The notes: generated from the sequence alone by a model not told the origin. A DNA stretch of 64,000 bases from Cellulomonas edaphi (GCF_030362815.1 NZ_JAUCGR010000001.1:612024-676023); one strand, 5' to 3'. Counted from the first letter of the stretch, positions 35,110 to 43,638 are shown. Numbers and translations: made by a program.

Positions 35110-35997
35110 GTGGTCCTCTCGCCCCTTCGCCGCCGCGCCGGCGACGCGCTGTTCGCCCGGGTGGCCGGGCCGGACGGTCCCGCGGCCCGTGCGCGCATCC
35201 ACGAGACCCCCGGACCGCGCTGGTTCGAGCCGGGTTCGCCGGTCCGGGTCGTGCACGGCGATGCCTCGATGTTCGTCGGCGGCATCCGCGCGCTCCTGCT
35301 GCAGGCGCTGCACCCGGCCGCCATGGCCGGCGTCGCCGGGCACTCCGGTTACAAGAGCGACCCGTGGGGTCGGCTGGCCCGGACCAGCACGTTCTTGGCG
35401 GTCACCGCGTTCGGCACGGCCGACGACGCGCAGGCCGCCGTGGACCGCGTGCGCGCCATCCACGAGCGGGTGCGCGGGACGTCGCCCGACGGCGTGCGAT
35501 ACCGCGCGAGCGACCCCGACCTGCTGCGGTGGGTGCACGTGGCGGAGATCGACAGCTTCGTCACCGCGCACCGCCTGGTCGGCGAGCACCCGCTCGACGA
35601 CGCCGGGTACGACGGGTACGTCGCGCAGATGGCGACGGTCGCCGACCGACTCGGCGTGATCGACGCACCCACCACCGTCGCGGCGCTGGACGACCAGCTC
35701 GAGGACTATCGGGCGGAGCTCGCGGTGAGCTCGCAAGCGCGCGACACGATCGACTTCCTCCTGCGCGAGCCACCTGTACCGAAGACACTCCGCCTTCCGT
35801 ACAAGGGCCTCTCGGCGCTGGCCGTGTCGAGCCTGCAGCCGTGGGCGCGGGCGATGGTCGAGCCCGGGCGGGAGCGCAGCGCGCGCCGTGACGGAGCCTC
35901 GCTGCGGGCCGGCTCGCTGGTGACGAAGCTGATCAGGTGGTCGCTCGCGGGTACCCCGGATGCCCCACGCCCCGCGCCGGCGGGCGCGCCGGCCTAG
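35110..35997 (+). CDS. DUF2236 / MpaB-type oxygenase family protein
   Basis: A 295-residue protein with the family core VVHGDASMFVGGIRALLLQA (~39-58), then LHPAAMAGVAGHSGYKSDPWGRLART (starting ~59) and a histidine in LRWVHVAEIDSFVTAHR (~138-154). The His residues bind heme in characterised latex-clearing-protein and MpaB relatives; substrate here is unknown. A basic C-terminal tail ends Ala/Pro-rich. GTG 35110 sits 6 nt after GACGAT, which decides it over longer in-frame starts such as 35035. Confidence 0.82.
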   Translation: MVLSPLRRRAGDALFARVAGPDGPAARARIHETPGPRWFEPGSPVRVVHGDASMFVGGIRALLLQALHPAAMAGVAGHSGYKSDPWGRLARTSTFLAVTAFGTADDAQAAVDRVRAIHERVRGTSPDGVRYRASDPDLLRWVHVAEIDSFVTAHRLVGEHPLDDAGYDGYVAQMATVADRLGVIDAPTTVAALDDQLEDYRAELAVSSQARDTIDFLLREPPVPKTLRLPYKGLSALAVSSLQPWARAMVEPGRERSARRDGASLRAGSLVTKLIRWSLAGTPDAPRPAPAGAPA

Positions 35998-36028
35998 CCA
36001 CGCACGCCCGCCGCGGCGGGTGGTTCGG

Positions 36029-36118
36029 CGGAGGGCGCGGGATTCGAACCCGCGAGGACGGGGTCACCGCCCCACCCGCTTTCAAGGCGGGCGCCTTCGG
36101 CCACTCAGCCAGCCCTCC
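36029..36118 (-). tRNA. tRNA-Ser (anticodon UGA)
   Basis: Acceptor GGAGGGC pairs with GCCCTCC (36030-36036 on the plus strand) and the discriminator is G. Anticodon loop CTTGAAA gives UGA, read from CGCCTTGAAAGCG. A long class II variable arm precedes the T arm GCGGGTTCGAATCCCGC. Length is 90 nt. It is transcribed away from the GT39 gene. Confidence 0.96.
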
Positions 36119-36194
36119 ACGCCGACGGATCGGCGCCTGAGTCTCCCACAGTCACGACCGGCAACCGTTGCGCGGACCCGACGGGGGGGCAAGC

Positions 36195-37670
36195 ATGCCC
36201 CTCATGCCCCCGACGGCCCGGAGGCCCCTCGCGCTGGTCGGTGCTGCGACCAGCATCCTGCTGCTGCTCGTCAGTGCGCGCTACGGCTACCACCGCGACG
36301 AGCTCTATTTCCTGGTGGCCGGCGACCACCCCGCCTGGGGCTACGTCGACCAGCCTCCGCTCGTGCCCCTGCTCGCGCACGGGGTCGACGCCGTCTCGGG
36401 AGGGTCCCTCGTCGCGTTGCGCGCCGTCGCGGCCCTGCTGGGGGGCGTGCTCGTCGTCGTCGCCGGTCTGATCGCCCGCGAGCTCGGCGGCGCACGCGAC
36501 GCGCAGATCCTGACGGCCGTGTGCGTCGCCATCTCGGGCACCACCCTGGCGCCGGCGCACCTGATGACGACGACGGTGGTCGACCTGGTGGTGTGGTCGG
36601 TCCTGCTCTGGTTGGTGCTGCGCTGCATCGGCATCGTCCGGGAGCCGGGGGACGGCCGGCTCTGGCTGCTCGTGGGCGCCGTGGCCGGGATCGGGCTCGA
36701 GGCCAAGACGCTGGTGGCGGCCCTGCTCGTCGCGTGCCTCGTGGCGCTCCTCGTCGTCGGCCCACGCGCGCCCCTGCGCTCGTGGTGGCTCCTCGGTGGT
36801 GTCGGCATCGCGCTTGCCCTCTGGGCCCCCAACCTCGCCTGGCAGGCGACGCACGGCTGGCCCCAGCTCGAGCTCAGCCGCGCCATCGCCGAGGGCGGGT
36901 CCGCCACCAGCTCGTCGCCGCTGGAGTTTGTCGTGCTGCAGCTGGTCCAGGTATCGCCGATCCTCGTCCTCGTCTGGGTCCCGGGGCTCGTTCGGCTGTG
37001 GCGTGATCCCGCGGTCCGTCGGGCGCGGTTCCTGCCCGTCGCCTACGCCGTGCTGTTCGTCGGCTTCCTCGCGACCGGCGGCAAGGCGTACTACATGGCG
37101 GGGGTGTACCCGACGTTGCTCGCGGCGGGGTCGGTTCCCGTGCTGGCGCGCGTGCGAAGGTCCGTGCTCGCGGTGGGGCTGGCGGTGTCGCTCGTCGTCG
37201 GCGGCGTCATCGCGCTACCCGTCCTGCCACCGACCCTGCTGGCGAAGACCCCGATCCCCGACATCAACCCGGACTCGGTCGAGATGGTGGGATGGCCCCG
37301 CCTCGCCGCCACCGTCGACGAGGCGGTCGAGGCCCTGCCCGACGACCGAAGCGCGCACGCCGTGGTGCTGACGTCGAACTACGGGGAGGCGGGGGCCGTC
37401 GCCCGGTTCGGCGGGGACGCCGCGCCGGTGTACTCGGGGCACAACGCGTTCAGCAGCTGGGGACCGCCACCCGCAGGGACCACGACGGTGGTGGCGGTGG
37501 GCCTGCGCCCGAGCGTCCTCAGCCAGTGGTTCGGCGAGGTGGACGTGGTCGGCCGCATCGACAACGGTCTCGACGTGGACAACGAGGAGCAGGGTGCTCC
37601 GGTCGTGGTCGCGACCAGCCCCCGACAGCCCTGGGCGGTGCTGTGGCCGCAAATGCGGCGCTACGGCTGA
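36195..37670 (+). CDS. Family 39 glycosyltransferase (ArnT/PMT-like integral membrane)
   Basis: A 491-residue polytopic protein. The first extracytoplasmic loop carries YGYHRDELYFLVAGDHPAWG (~residues 27-46), the DE motif typical of GT39 enzymes using polyprenyl-phosphate sugars, followed by VDQPPLVPLLA. About ten to twelve membrane helices extend to ~365; the C-terminal ~120 residues form a soluble extracytoplasmic domain. It likely transfers a sugar from lipid-phosphate to an envelope acceptor. ATG 36195 follows a GGGGGG-rich ribosome site. The acetyltransferase gene follows after 17 nt. Confidence 0.85.
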   Translation: MPLMPPTARRPLALVGAATSILLLLVSARYGYHRDELYFLVAGDHPAWGYVDQPPLVPLLAHGVDAVSGGSLVALRAVAALLGGVLVVVAGLIARELGGARDAQILTAVCVAISGTTLAPAHLMTTTVVDLVVWSVLLWLVLRCIGIVREPGDGRLWLLVGAVAGIGLEAKTLVAALLVACLVALLVVGPRAPLRSWWLLGGVGIALALWAPNLAWQATHGWPQLELSRAIAEGGSATSSSPLEFVVLQLVQVSPILVLVWVPGLVRLWRDPAVRRARFLPVAYAVLFVGFLATGGKAYYMAGVYPTLLAAGSVPVLARVRRSVLAVGLAVSLVVGGVIALPVLPPTLLAKTPIPDINPDSVEMVGWPRLAATVDEAVEALPDDRSAHAVVLTSNYGEAGAVARFGGDAAPVYSGHNAFSSWGPPPAGTTTVVAVGLRPSVLSQWFGEVDVVGRIDNGLDVDNEEQGAPVVVATSPRQPWAVLWPQMRRYG

Positions 37671-37687
37671 ACGTAGGCTCGAGGACC

Positions 37688-38251
37688 ATGAGCGAGGACA
37701 CCCGATCGCAGTACGAGCGCGTGCTGGCCGGCGACTGGTACGTCGGCGACGAGGAGATCAGCGGCATGGTGCGAGCGGCCCAGGCGCGCGCCGAGCGGTT
37801 CGGCGAGCTGGCCCGGACCGACGAGGTGGCCGCCGCAGCAGCGTTGCGCGAGCTGCTGGGTTCCGTCGGCGACGACGCCTGGATCCGGCCGCCGGTCTAC
37901 GTCGACTTCGGCCGGCACACCCACCTCGGCGCCCGCTCCTGGGCCAACTACGGCCTGGTGCTGCTCGACGTCGCCCCCATCCACATTGGCGACGACTGCA
38001 TGATCGGGCCCAACGTCCAGCTGCTCACGCCCATCCACCCGCTGGAGGCCGAGCCGCGACGTGCGAAGCTCGAGTCGGCCAAGCCCATCACCATCGGGGA
38101 CAACGTCTGGCTCGGTGGCGGCGTCATCGTGTGTCCCGGCGTGACGATCGGCGACAACACGGTGGTGGGCGCCGGCTCGGTGGTCACGCGGGACCTGCCC
38201 GCCAACGTCCTGGCGGTGGGCAACCCGGCTCGAGTGGTGCGCGAGCTCTGA
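37688..38251 (+). CDS. Maltose O-acetyltransferase-like hexapeptide acyltransferase
   Basis: A 187-residue sugar acetyltransferase. The N-terminal Mac domain (~6-60) contains RVLAGDWYVGDEEISGM. The left-handed beta-helix follows with IGDDCMIGPNVQLLTPIHPL (~99-118, including the catalytic His) and IGDNVWLGGGVIVCPGVTIG (~136-155), ending VVGAGSVVTRDLPANVLAVGNPAR. It acetylates a hexose using acetyl-CoA. It is 17 nt downstream of the GT39 gene, so both may modify the same glycan. TAGGCT lies 8 nt before the ATG. Confidence 0.9.
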   Translation: MSEDTRSQYERVLAGDWYVGDEEISGMVRAAQARAERFGELARTDEVAAAAALRELLGSVGDDAWIRPPVYVDFGRHTHLGARSWANYGLVLLDVAPIHIGDDCMIGPNVQLLTPIHPLEAEPRRAKLESAKPITIGDNVWLGGGVIVCPGVTIGDNTVVGAGSVVTRDLPANVLAVGNPARVVREL

Positions 38252-38298
38252 CGTCCCTCGCGCATCGTGGCTCGCCGAATCTGGGGCAGACTCGTGGG

Positions 38299-39027
38299 GT
38301 GCAGGACACGACCAACGCCGCGGGACAGGTCCGGACCTACGACGAGAGTGACGGAAAGCCGGTCACGTTCGATGCCGCCGTCAGCATCTGGGCGCTGGCG
38401 GCGCGCGAGGCTCTCCTCGAGACCGCCGCGGACTACCACGCCGTGCTCACCTATCCCGCTCTCGGCGAGCGCGTCCAGAGCGAGACCGGCGTGCGCACCA
38501 CCAAGTCCGTCTTCCAGTGGGTCGACGAGGTCCTCGCCCGCGTGACCGCCGAGTGCGCCGCCCGCGACGAGCCGCTGCTCTCGGCTCTGTGCGTGCGCGC
38601 TGACGGCAGCGTCGGCCCCGGCTACGCGCGGGCCGTGGTCGCAGCGACGGGACACCGGCCGACCGACCCCGACGAGCACGCCGCTGTCGAGCGCCTGAGG
38701 TGTCACCAGCAGTTCGGCGCTGACATCCCCCCGGGCGGCGGCGAGCCTTCACGCCCGCGCACCACCCTGGTCCGCGCCGCGACCCGCTCGCGCGTGGCGG
38801 GCAGCGCCGCGCGTTCCCCCCGCGCGGAGGGCTCCTCGACGACGCGACCCACCCGGACCGCGACCGCCCGCCCGGCCAAGCGGATCCCCGGCGAGCACGC
38901 GTCGGCGGTCTCCGCGCCGGTTTCTCAGCCGCGCGCCTCGACCACTGCGGCGCCCCCGGCACCGGCCGTGTGCCCGACGTGCTTCACGCAGCTGCCCGCT
39001 ACCGGCCGCTGCGACAACTGCGACTGA
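38299..39027 (+). CDS. Hypothetical protein with C-terminal zinc ribbon
   Basis: A 242-residue protein that I do not recognise. Residues ~20-125 form a compact helical domain (TFDAAVSIWALAAREALLETA, VRTTKSVFQWVDEVLARV). Residues ~130-220 are a disordered Arg/Thr/Ala/Pro-rich linker. The end is a two-CxxC zinc ribbon, CPTCFTQLPATGRCDNC (~225-241). The linker-plus-ribbon design suggests a nucleic-acid or protein interaction role (inference). GTG 38299 is 6 nt after CAGACT. Confidence 0.65.
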   Translation: MQDTTNAAGQVRTYDESDGKPVTFDAAVSIWALAAREALLETAADYHAVLTYPALGERVQSETGVRTTKSVFQWVDEVLARVTAECAARDEPLLSALCVRADGSVGPGYARAVVAATGHRPTDPDEHAAVERLRCHQQFGADIPPGGGEPSRPRTTLVRAATRSRVAGSAARSPRAEGSSTTRPTRTATARPAKRIPGEHASAVSAPVSQPRASTTAAPPAPAVCPTCFTQLPATGRCDNCD

Positions 39028-39054
39028 GATCACCGGCCGTGGCAAGGTGAGCAG

Positions 39055-39486
39055 ATGCCCACCTACACGACCGTGCTGGCCCAGATCGGCAACAACGTCG
39101 GGATCGTGGTCCCCGAGGAGATCCTGCTGGAGCTCGGCGCCGGCAAGCGCCCGCCCGTCGTCGTGACGCTGAACGGTCACACCTACCGCTCCTCGGTCGC
39201 ATCCATGGGCGGCCGGTACCTCGTGTCGGTGTCCTCGGCCGTCCGCGCCGCCGCCGGCGTGGCCGGCGGCGAGGAGCACCAGGTCACGGTGGTGCTCGAC
39301 GACCAGCCGCGCACGGTCGACGTTCCGGATGACCTCGCGGCCGCGCTGGCCGATGCAGGACTGCGCGAGCAGTTCGACGGTGCAGCTCCGTCGCGACGCA
39401 AGGAGTGGGTGCGCGGGGTCACCGAGGCGAAGGCGGAGGCCACGCGCGCGCGTCGCGTCGCGGCGGTGGTCGCCGCGCTGGGCTGA
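39055..39486 (+). CDS. DUF1905 + YdeI-type protein
   Basis: A 143-residue protein with an N-terminal beta-barrel DUF1905 domain (~1-85; NNVGIVVPEEILLELGAGKRPPV, GGRYLVSVSSAVRAA) and a C-terminal YdeI/OmpD-associated helical part (~90-143; VPDDLAAALADAGLREQFD, SRRKEWVRGVTEAKAEATRARR). YdeI domains are linked to polymyxin/bacteriocin tolerance in some bacteria, but the molecular activity is not known. ATG 39055 follows CAAGGT by 6 nt. Another YdeI protein lies two genes downstream. Confidence 0.83.
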   Translation: MPTYTTVLAQIGNNVGIVVPEEILLELGAGKRPPVVVTLNGHTYRSSVASMGGRYLVSVSSAVRAAAGVAGGEEHQVTVVLDDQPRTVDVPDDLAAALADAGLREQFDGAAPSRRKEWVRGVTEAKAEATRARRVAAVVAALG

Positions 39487-39525
39487 CGCCCTGCTGATCG
39501 GGGCTCGGCGACCTACGCTCGGCTG

Positions 39526-40965
39526 GTGCCCCGTCGCCGCGTCCACCTCGCCCCTGCGCAGTCCACCGACGACGAGATCCGCGGGGGTCTCGCTGACCTT
39601 CGCGCGGAGCTGGACGTCCCGACCGAGTTCCCCTCGGCGGTGCTGGCCGAGGCCGACGCGCGCATCAAGGACGGGCCGCTTCCCGCCGAGCGCACCGACG
39701 CCACGGACGTCCCGTTCGTCACCATCGACCCGCCCGGATCGATGGACCTGGACCAGGCTGTGCACCTCTCGCGGCAGGGGAGCGGCTTCCGCGTGCGCTA
39801 CGCGATCGCCGACGTCGCCGCCTGGGTGGTCCCCGGTGGAGCGATCGACGCCGAGGCTCGCCGGCGGGTGGTCACGCTCTACGCGCCCGACGGCCGCACG
39901 CCCCTGCACCCGCCGGCCCTCTCGGAAGGAGCGGCGAGCCTGCTGCCCGACCATGCCGCTCCCGCGATCCTCTGGACCATCGACCTCGACTCCTCCGGCG
40001 CGCCGACCGGCGTCGACGTCCGTGCCGCGACCGTGCGCAGCCGCGCCCAGCTCACCTACGAGGGCGTGCAACGGAGCATCGAGGACGGCTCGGCCGACGA
40101 CTCGCTGGCGCTCCTGCGCGACATCGGCCGCCTGCGGGAGCAGGCCGAGCGTGACCGCGGCGGCATCACCCTGCCCAGCCCCGAGCAGGTGGTCGAGCAC
40201 GACGAGGACGGGTGGTCGCTGCGGAGCCGAGCGACGCTGCCCGTCGAGGACTGGAACGCCCAGATCTCCCTGCTGACGGGCATGTGTGCCGCGCAGCTGA
40301 TGCTCGACGGCCGCGTGGGAGTGCTCCGCACGCTGCCCGCGGCCCAGGAGCGGGACGTCGAACGGTTGCGCCGGGTCGCCCTCGCGCTCGGCGTCGACTG
40401 GCCGTCCGGCGCCGAGGTGGGCGACGTGGTGCGCGGCCTCGATGCCGCCGTGCCGGCGCAGGCGGCGCTGCTCGCCGAGGCGACGACCCTGCTGCGGGGC
40501 GCGGCCTACGTCGCGTTCGACGGCGAGATACCGGAGGCGCCGCTGCATGCAGCGATCGCCGCGCCGTACGCGCACGCCACCGCGCCGCTGCGCCGGCTCG
40601 TCGACCGGTTCGTCGGTGCCACCTGCGTCGCCTTGGCCGCCGGCCGTACGCCGGACGACTGGGTGCGTGAGGCCTTGCCGTCCCTGCCCGAGCTCATGGC
40701 CGGTGGTGACCGGCGCGCCTCGGCCTACGAGCGGGGCGGGCTCGACCTGGTCGAGGCCGTGCTGCTGCGCGACCGCGTGGGCGAGGTGTTCGACGGCGTC
40801 GTGGTCGACGTCGCCGACGGCGGCAGCTCCGGCGTCGTCCAGCTGGCCGACCCGGTGGTGCGGGCCCGGGTCGACGGCGTGGACCTGCCGCTGGGCCACC
40901 GCGTGCGGGTGCGGCTCACCGACGCGTCGGTCGCCGACCGGCGCGTGCGGTTCGCCGTCGACTGA
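39526..40965 (+). CDS. RNB-domain exoribonuclease (RNase II/R-like)
   Basis: A 479-residue ribonuclease. The catalytic RNB domain (~55-375) contains the acidic metal-binding motif FVTIDPPGSMDLDQAVHLS (~65-83), the YAIADVAAWVVPG motif and APYAHATAPLRRLVDRF (~345-361), the conserved RNB C-terminal signature. No N-terminal cold-shock domains are present, and a C-terminal OB/S1-like strand set (~415-479) is reduced. It degrades RNA 3' to 5'. GTG 39526 is 6 nt after TACGCT (39514-39519). Confidence 0.9.
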   Translation: MPRRRVHLAPAQSTDDEIRGGLADLRAELDVPTEFPSAVLAEADARIKDGPLPAERTDATDVPFVTIDPPGSMDLDQAVHLSRQGSGFRVRYAIADVAAWVVPGGAIDAEARRRVVTLYAPDGRTPLHPPALSEGAASLLPDHAAPAILWTIDLDSSGAPTGVDVRAATVRSRAQLTYEGVQRSIEDGSADDSLALLRDIGRLREQAERDRGGITLPSPEQVVEHDEDGWSLRSRATLPVEDWNAQISLLTGMCAAQLMLDGRVGVLRTLPAAQERDVERLRRVALALGVDWPSGAEVGDVVRGLDAAVPAQAALLAEATTLLRGAAYVAFDGEIPEAPLHAAIAAPYAHATAPLRRLVDRFVGATCVALAAGRTPDDWVREALPSLPELMAGGDRRASAYERGGLDLVEAVLLRDRVGEVFDGVVVDVADGGSSGVVQLADPVVRARVDGVDLPLGHRVRVRLTDASVADRRVRFAVD

Positions 40966-40992
40966 CGCGGCCGGCGCTGGCAGGCTGGGGCG

Positions 40993-41586
40993 ATGGCGCG
41001 CGACAACGCTCCCCGGCTCGTGGTGGAGTCGACCGACCAGTGGCGTGATTGGCTCGCCGAGCACCACGCCGACGAGCCTCCCGGCGTCTGGGCGATCACC
41101 TGGAAGCAGGGCTCGGGCGGACCGGTGGTCACCTACGAGGAGCTGGTGCTCGGAGCGCTGTGCTTCGGCTGGATCGACTCCAGCGGCAAGGCGCTCGACG
41201 ACCGGCAGTCGATGCTGTGGATCACCCGCCGCAAGAAGGGCAGCGGGTGGGCGCGGACCAACAAGGCGCGGGTCGTCGAGCTCGAGGCCGCCGGGCTCAT
41301 GGCCCCGGCCGGCCGCGCCATGATCGAGGCTGCGCGCGCCGACGGGTCCTGGACGCTGCTCGACGACGTCGAGAACCTCGTCGTGCCGGACGACCTCGCC
41401 GCCGCCCTCGGCCAGCACCCCGGCGCGCGTGAGAACTTCGACGCCTTCCCACCCAGCGCGCGCCGAGCCCTGCTCGAGTGGCTGGTGCACGCCAAGCGCG
41501 CCGCCACCCGGACGAGCCGGCTCGAGGAGATCGCCCGCGAGGCCGCCGCGGGCCGCCGCGCCAACCAGTGGACCCCCCGCTCCTGA
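40993..41586 (+). CDS. YdeI/OmpD-associated family protein
   Basis: A 197-residue YdeI-family protein: N-terminal fold with WRDWLAEHHADEPPGVWAIT (~15-34), YEELVLGALCFGWIDSSGKALDD (~47-69) and TRRKKGSGWARTNKARVVEL (~80-99), then the helical domain VPDDLAAALGQHPGARENFDAFPPSARRALLEWL (from ~134). The role is unknown beyond stress/envelope tolerance links. ATG 40993 follows CAGGCT by 6 nt. It shares the C-terminal module with the DUF1905 protein at 39.1 kb, with the RNB gene between. Confidence 0.86.
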   Translation: MARDNAPRLVVESTDQWRDWLAEHHADEPPGVWAITWKQGSGGPVVTYEELVLGALCFGWIDSSGKALDDRQSMLWITRRKKGSGWARTNKARVVELEAAGLMAPAGRAMIEAARADGSWTLLDDVENLVVPDDLAAALGQHPGARENFDAFPPSARRALLEWLVHAKRAATRTSRLEEIAREAAAGRRANQWTPRS

Positions 41587-41627
41587 CCCGCGGCCGCACG
41601 GGTCGACGTCACTGGGTCCAGTCGCCG

Positions 41628-41683
41628 CGACCTTGACCTTGTCCACGCCATCGGGCCCCTATCCGTGGACAACCGCAAGGTCG
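41628..41683. repeat. Inverted-repeat element B1 (DnaA-box-like halves)
   Basis: CGACCTTG at the left end pairs with CAAGGTCG at the right. Inside, TTGTCCACG (41639-41647) and CGTGGACAA (41664-41672) are perfect complements separated by exactly 16 nt, as in element A1. The outer and inner pairing are offset by a few bases. Confidence 0.85.
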
Positions 41684-41720
41684 AAGGGATGTCCCGCACC
41701 CGCCTGCCCTAGTCGGCCCG

Positions 41721-41776
41721 CGACCTCGACCTTGTCCACGCTATCGGGCCGCTATCCGAGGACAACCGCAAGGTCG
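41721..41776. repeat. Inverted-repeat element B2
   Basis: A second 56-bp copy, differing from B1 at four positions. TTGTCCACG is at 41732-41740 and the right half is CGAGGACAA (41757-41765), again with a 16-nt spacer. Copies start 93 bp apart. Confidence 0.85.
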
Positions 41777-41855
41777 CCGCCCGGTTCACGAAGGTCGGCG
41801 CCGGGTTCACGACGCTCGGCTCCGCACGCCGGGCGGCCGGACGGCCGGACGTGCG

Positions 41856-41890
41856 ACGAGGCCGGCGCCCGCAGTGGGCACCGGCCTCGT
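41856..41890 (-). terminator. Terminator of the DHA2 exporter gene
   Basis: ACGAGGCCGG (41856-41865) pairs exactly with CCGGCCTCGT (41881-41890), and inner GCCC/GGGC pair around GCAGT. It lies about 65 nt past the exporter stop codon. The stem is strong; there is no long T tract. Confidence 0.8.
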
Positions 41891-41898
41891 CGGTGGTG

Positions 41899-41943
41899 CA
41901 GGTGAGTCAGGTAAAGCAGGTGAACCAGGTGAAGCAGGTCATG
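41899..41943. repeat. Five tandem 9-bp repeats in the exporter 3' UTR
   Basis: Units are CAGGTGAGT, CAGGTAAAG, CAGGTGAAC, CAGGTGAAG and CAGGTCATG. They lie between the exporter stop codon (41954) and its terminator. CAGGT is invariant and the last four bases vary. Confidence 0.85.
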
Positions 41944-41953
41944 CAGCAGCGGC

Positions 41954-43498
41954 TCAGGCTGCGACGGCACCCTCGGTCGGCAGCTCGTCCTTCTTGGCGT
42001 TGATCAGCACCACCGCGACCAGGAAGGCCAGGATGAGCATCGACGCCGAGCCGATGTACGCCACGTGGAACCCGGCCACCTGGGCGGTCGCCACGGTCGC
42101 GGGCGCGGACGGGTCCTGACCGCCGGCGGCGAGGTCGCCGATCTTGTTGGCGGTCGCGGTCAGCGCGAACGTGTTGAGCAGCGCGAGGCCGAGCGAGCCA
42201 CCCACCTGCTGCGCGGTGTTCAGCACGGCGCTGGCGATGCCCGCGTCGTGACCGCCCACCCCGACGAGCGCGGTGCTCGACGCCGGGATGAACACCGCGG
42301 CCATGCCGAGGCTCATGACCACCAGGGCCGGGAACACCGAGCCGAAGTACGACGACGTCGGCGTGGTGCGCAGGAGCAGCAGCAGGCCGGTCGCCGCCAT
42401 GCCCAGGCCGATGAGCATCAGGGGCTTGGGCCCGACGCGGGGCATGAGCTGCGCGACCACGCCGGCCATGAGAATGATGCCGATCGAGAACGGCAGGAAG
42501 GCGAAGCCCGCCTCGAGCGGCTCGTAGCCCAGCACGTTCTGGAAGTAGAGCGTGAGGAACAGGAACATGCCGAACAGACCGGCACCCACGAGCAGGAAGA
42601 CGAGGTAGGACCCACCGCGGTTGCGGTTGAGCAGGATCCGCATCGGGAGCAGCGGGTTCTTCACCTTGGTCTCGACCAGGACGAAGATGAGCAGCGAGAC
42701 CACGGCCAGCCCGATGAAGCCCATGACCGTCGGGTCGGTCCAGCCGACCGCGTGCGGGACGCCGTCGGCGCCCGTGGTGGTCTTGGCGGCCTCGGTGAAG
42801 CCGTAGACGAGGGCGACGAGGCCGAGGATCGACAGGAGCGCGCCCGGGATGTCGAAGCGGGTGTCGCCGTGGGCCTTGGACTCGCGCACGATCGGGATGG
42901 CGAACGCGACGGTGATGAGTGCGATCGGCAGGTTGACCAGGAGGCACCAGCGCCAGTCGAGGTACTCGGTGAGTGCTCCGCCGGCGATGAGGCCGATGGC
43001 GGCGCCACCGCCGGAGATCGCACCGAAGACGCCGAACGCCTTGGCGCGCTCCTTGCCCTCGGTGAACGTCACGGTGATGAGCGACAGCGCAGCCGGCGCG
43101 AGGAGCGCCGCGAAGGCACCCTGCAGCGCACGAGCACCGAAGAGCATCCCCTGGTTGACGGCGAGGCCGCCGATCGCCGACGCGCCGGCGAAGCCCAGCA
43201 GGCCGATGACGAACGCCCGCTTACGGCCGACGTAGTCGGCGATGCGACCGCCGAGCAGGAGAAGACCGCCGAAGGCGAGCGTGTAGGCGGTGATGCCCCA
43301 CTGGAAGTTCTCCTGCGAGATCTTGAGGTCCACCGCGGCGCTCGGCAGCGCGATGGTCATGATCGACGAGTCGAGCACGATCATCAGCTGGGCGATCGCG
43401 ATGACCGCCAGGATGATCCACCGACGTGGGTCGGGCTCGGTGTGGTCGGCCTCGTGAGGAGGCTCGGGTGCGACCGTGGTCGCAGCTGTTTCGGACAC
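41954..43498 (-). CDS. DHA2-family (EmrB/QacA-type) MFS drug exporter
   Basis: A 514-residue, 14-helix exporter. After an acidic N-terminus, TM1 has LMIVLDSSIMTIALPSAAVD (~35-54). Motif A is GGRIADYVGRKRAF (~78-91). The loop DWRWCLLVNLPIALITV (~168-184) is the usual DHA2 motif. It should pump drugs or metabolites using proton flow. The GTG start at 43498 (MSETAATT) has GGAG 5 nt upstream. The divergent gap contains possible operators but no neighbouring TetR/MarR gene. Confidence 0.9.
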   Translation of the reverse strand: MSETAATTVAPEPPHEADHTEPDPRRWIILAVIAIAQLMIVLDSSIMTIALPSAAVDLKISQENFQWGITAYTLAFGGLLLLGGRIADYVGRKRAFVIGLLGFAGASAIGGLAVNQGMLFGARALQGAFAALLAPAALSLITVTFTEGKERAKAFGVFGAISGGGAAIGLIAGGALTEYLDWRWCLLVNLPIALITVAFAIPIVRESKAHGDTRFDIPGALLSILGLVALVYGFTEAAKTTTGADGVPHAVGWTDPTVMGFIGLAVVSLLIFVLVETKVKNPLLPMRILLNRNRGGSYLVFLLVGAGLFGMFLFLTLYFQNVLGYEPLEAGFAFLPFSIGIILMAGVVAQLMPRVGPKPLMLIGLGMAATGLLLLLRTTPTSSYFGSVFPALVVMSLGMAAVFIPASSTALVGVGGHDAGIASAVLNTAQQVGGSLGLALLNTFALTATANKIGDLAAGGQDPSAPATVATAQVAGFHVAYIGSASMLILAFLVAVVLINAKKDELPTEGAVAA

Positions 43499-43555
43499 GG
43501 ATGCTCCAGGCACGAAGAGATGGGGAGGCGGCGTCGCCAGGGGACAAGCGGTTGA

Positions 43556-43572
43556 TCCGGACCGTATCCGGA
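43556..43572. promoter_or_regulatory. Possible operator TCCGGA-N5-TCCGGA
   Basis: TCCGGA at 43556-43561 and 43567-43572 are each self-complementary, so the pair is both a direct and inverted repeat with 11-bp periodicity, one helical turn. It lies 58 nt upstream of the exporter start, a normal place for a repressor of a drug pump. Confidence 0.5.
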
Positions 43573-43638
43573 CCTTCTGACACGACCTGTGAGTCGCACT
43601 CGCCGTCGGCTGACCCCGACGGACAAGGGCCAGCACAT

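Larger units (their letters stand above)
41587..41953. repeat. 367-bp gap between convergent genes with palindromes, terminator and 9-bp repeats
   Basis: Three layers are seen and no gene: two 56-bp inverted repeats (41628-41683, 41721-41776), a strong terminator (41856-41890), and five tandem 9-bp units (41899-41943). The gap separates the plus-strand YdeI gene from the minus-strand DHA2 exporter. Confidence 0.85.

Noticed and set aside
41752..41970. Small minus-strand gene reading through the 9-bp repeats (His/Leu-rich product)
   Set aside because: It starts inside the exporter gene, crosses its terminator and lacks a ribosome site; the His/Leu pattern simply reflects the tandem DNA repeat.
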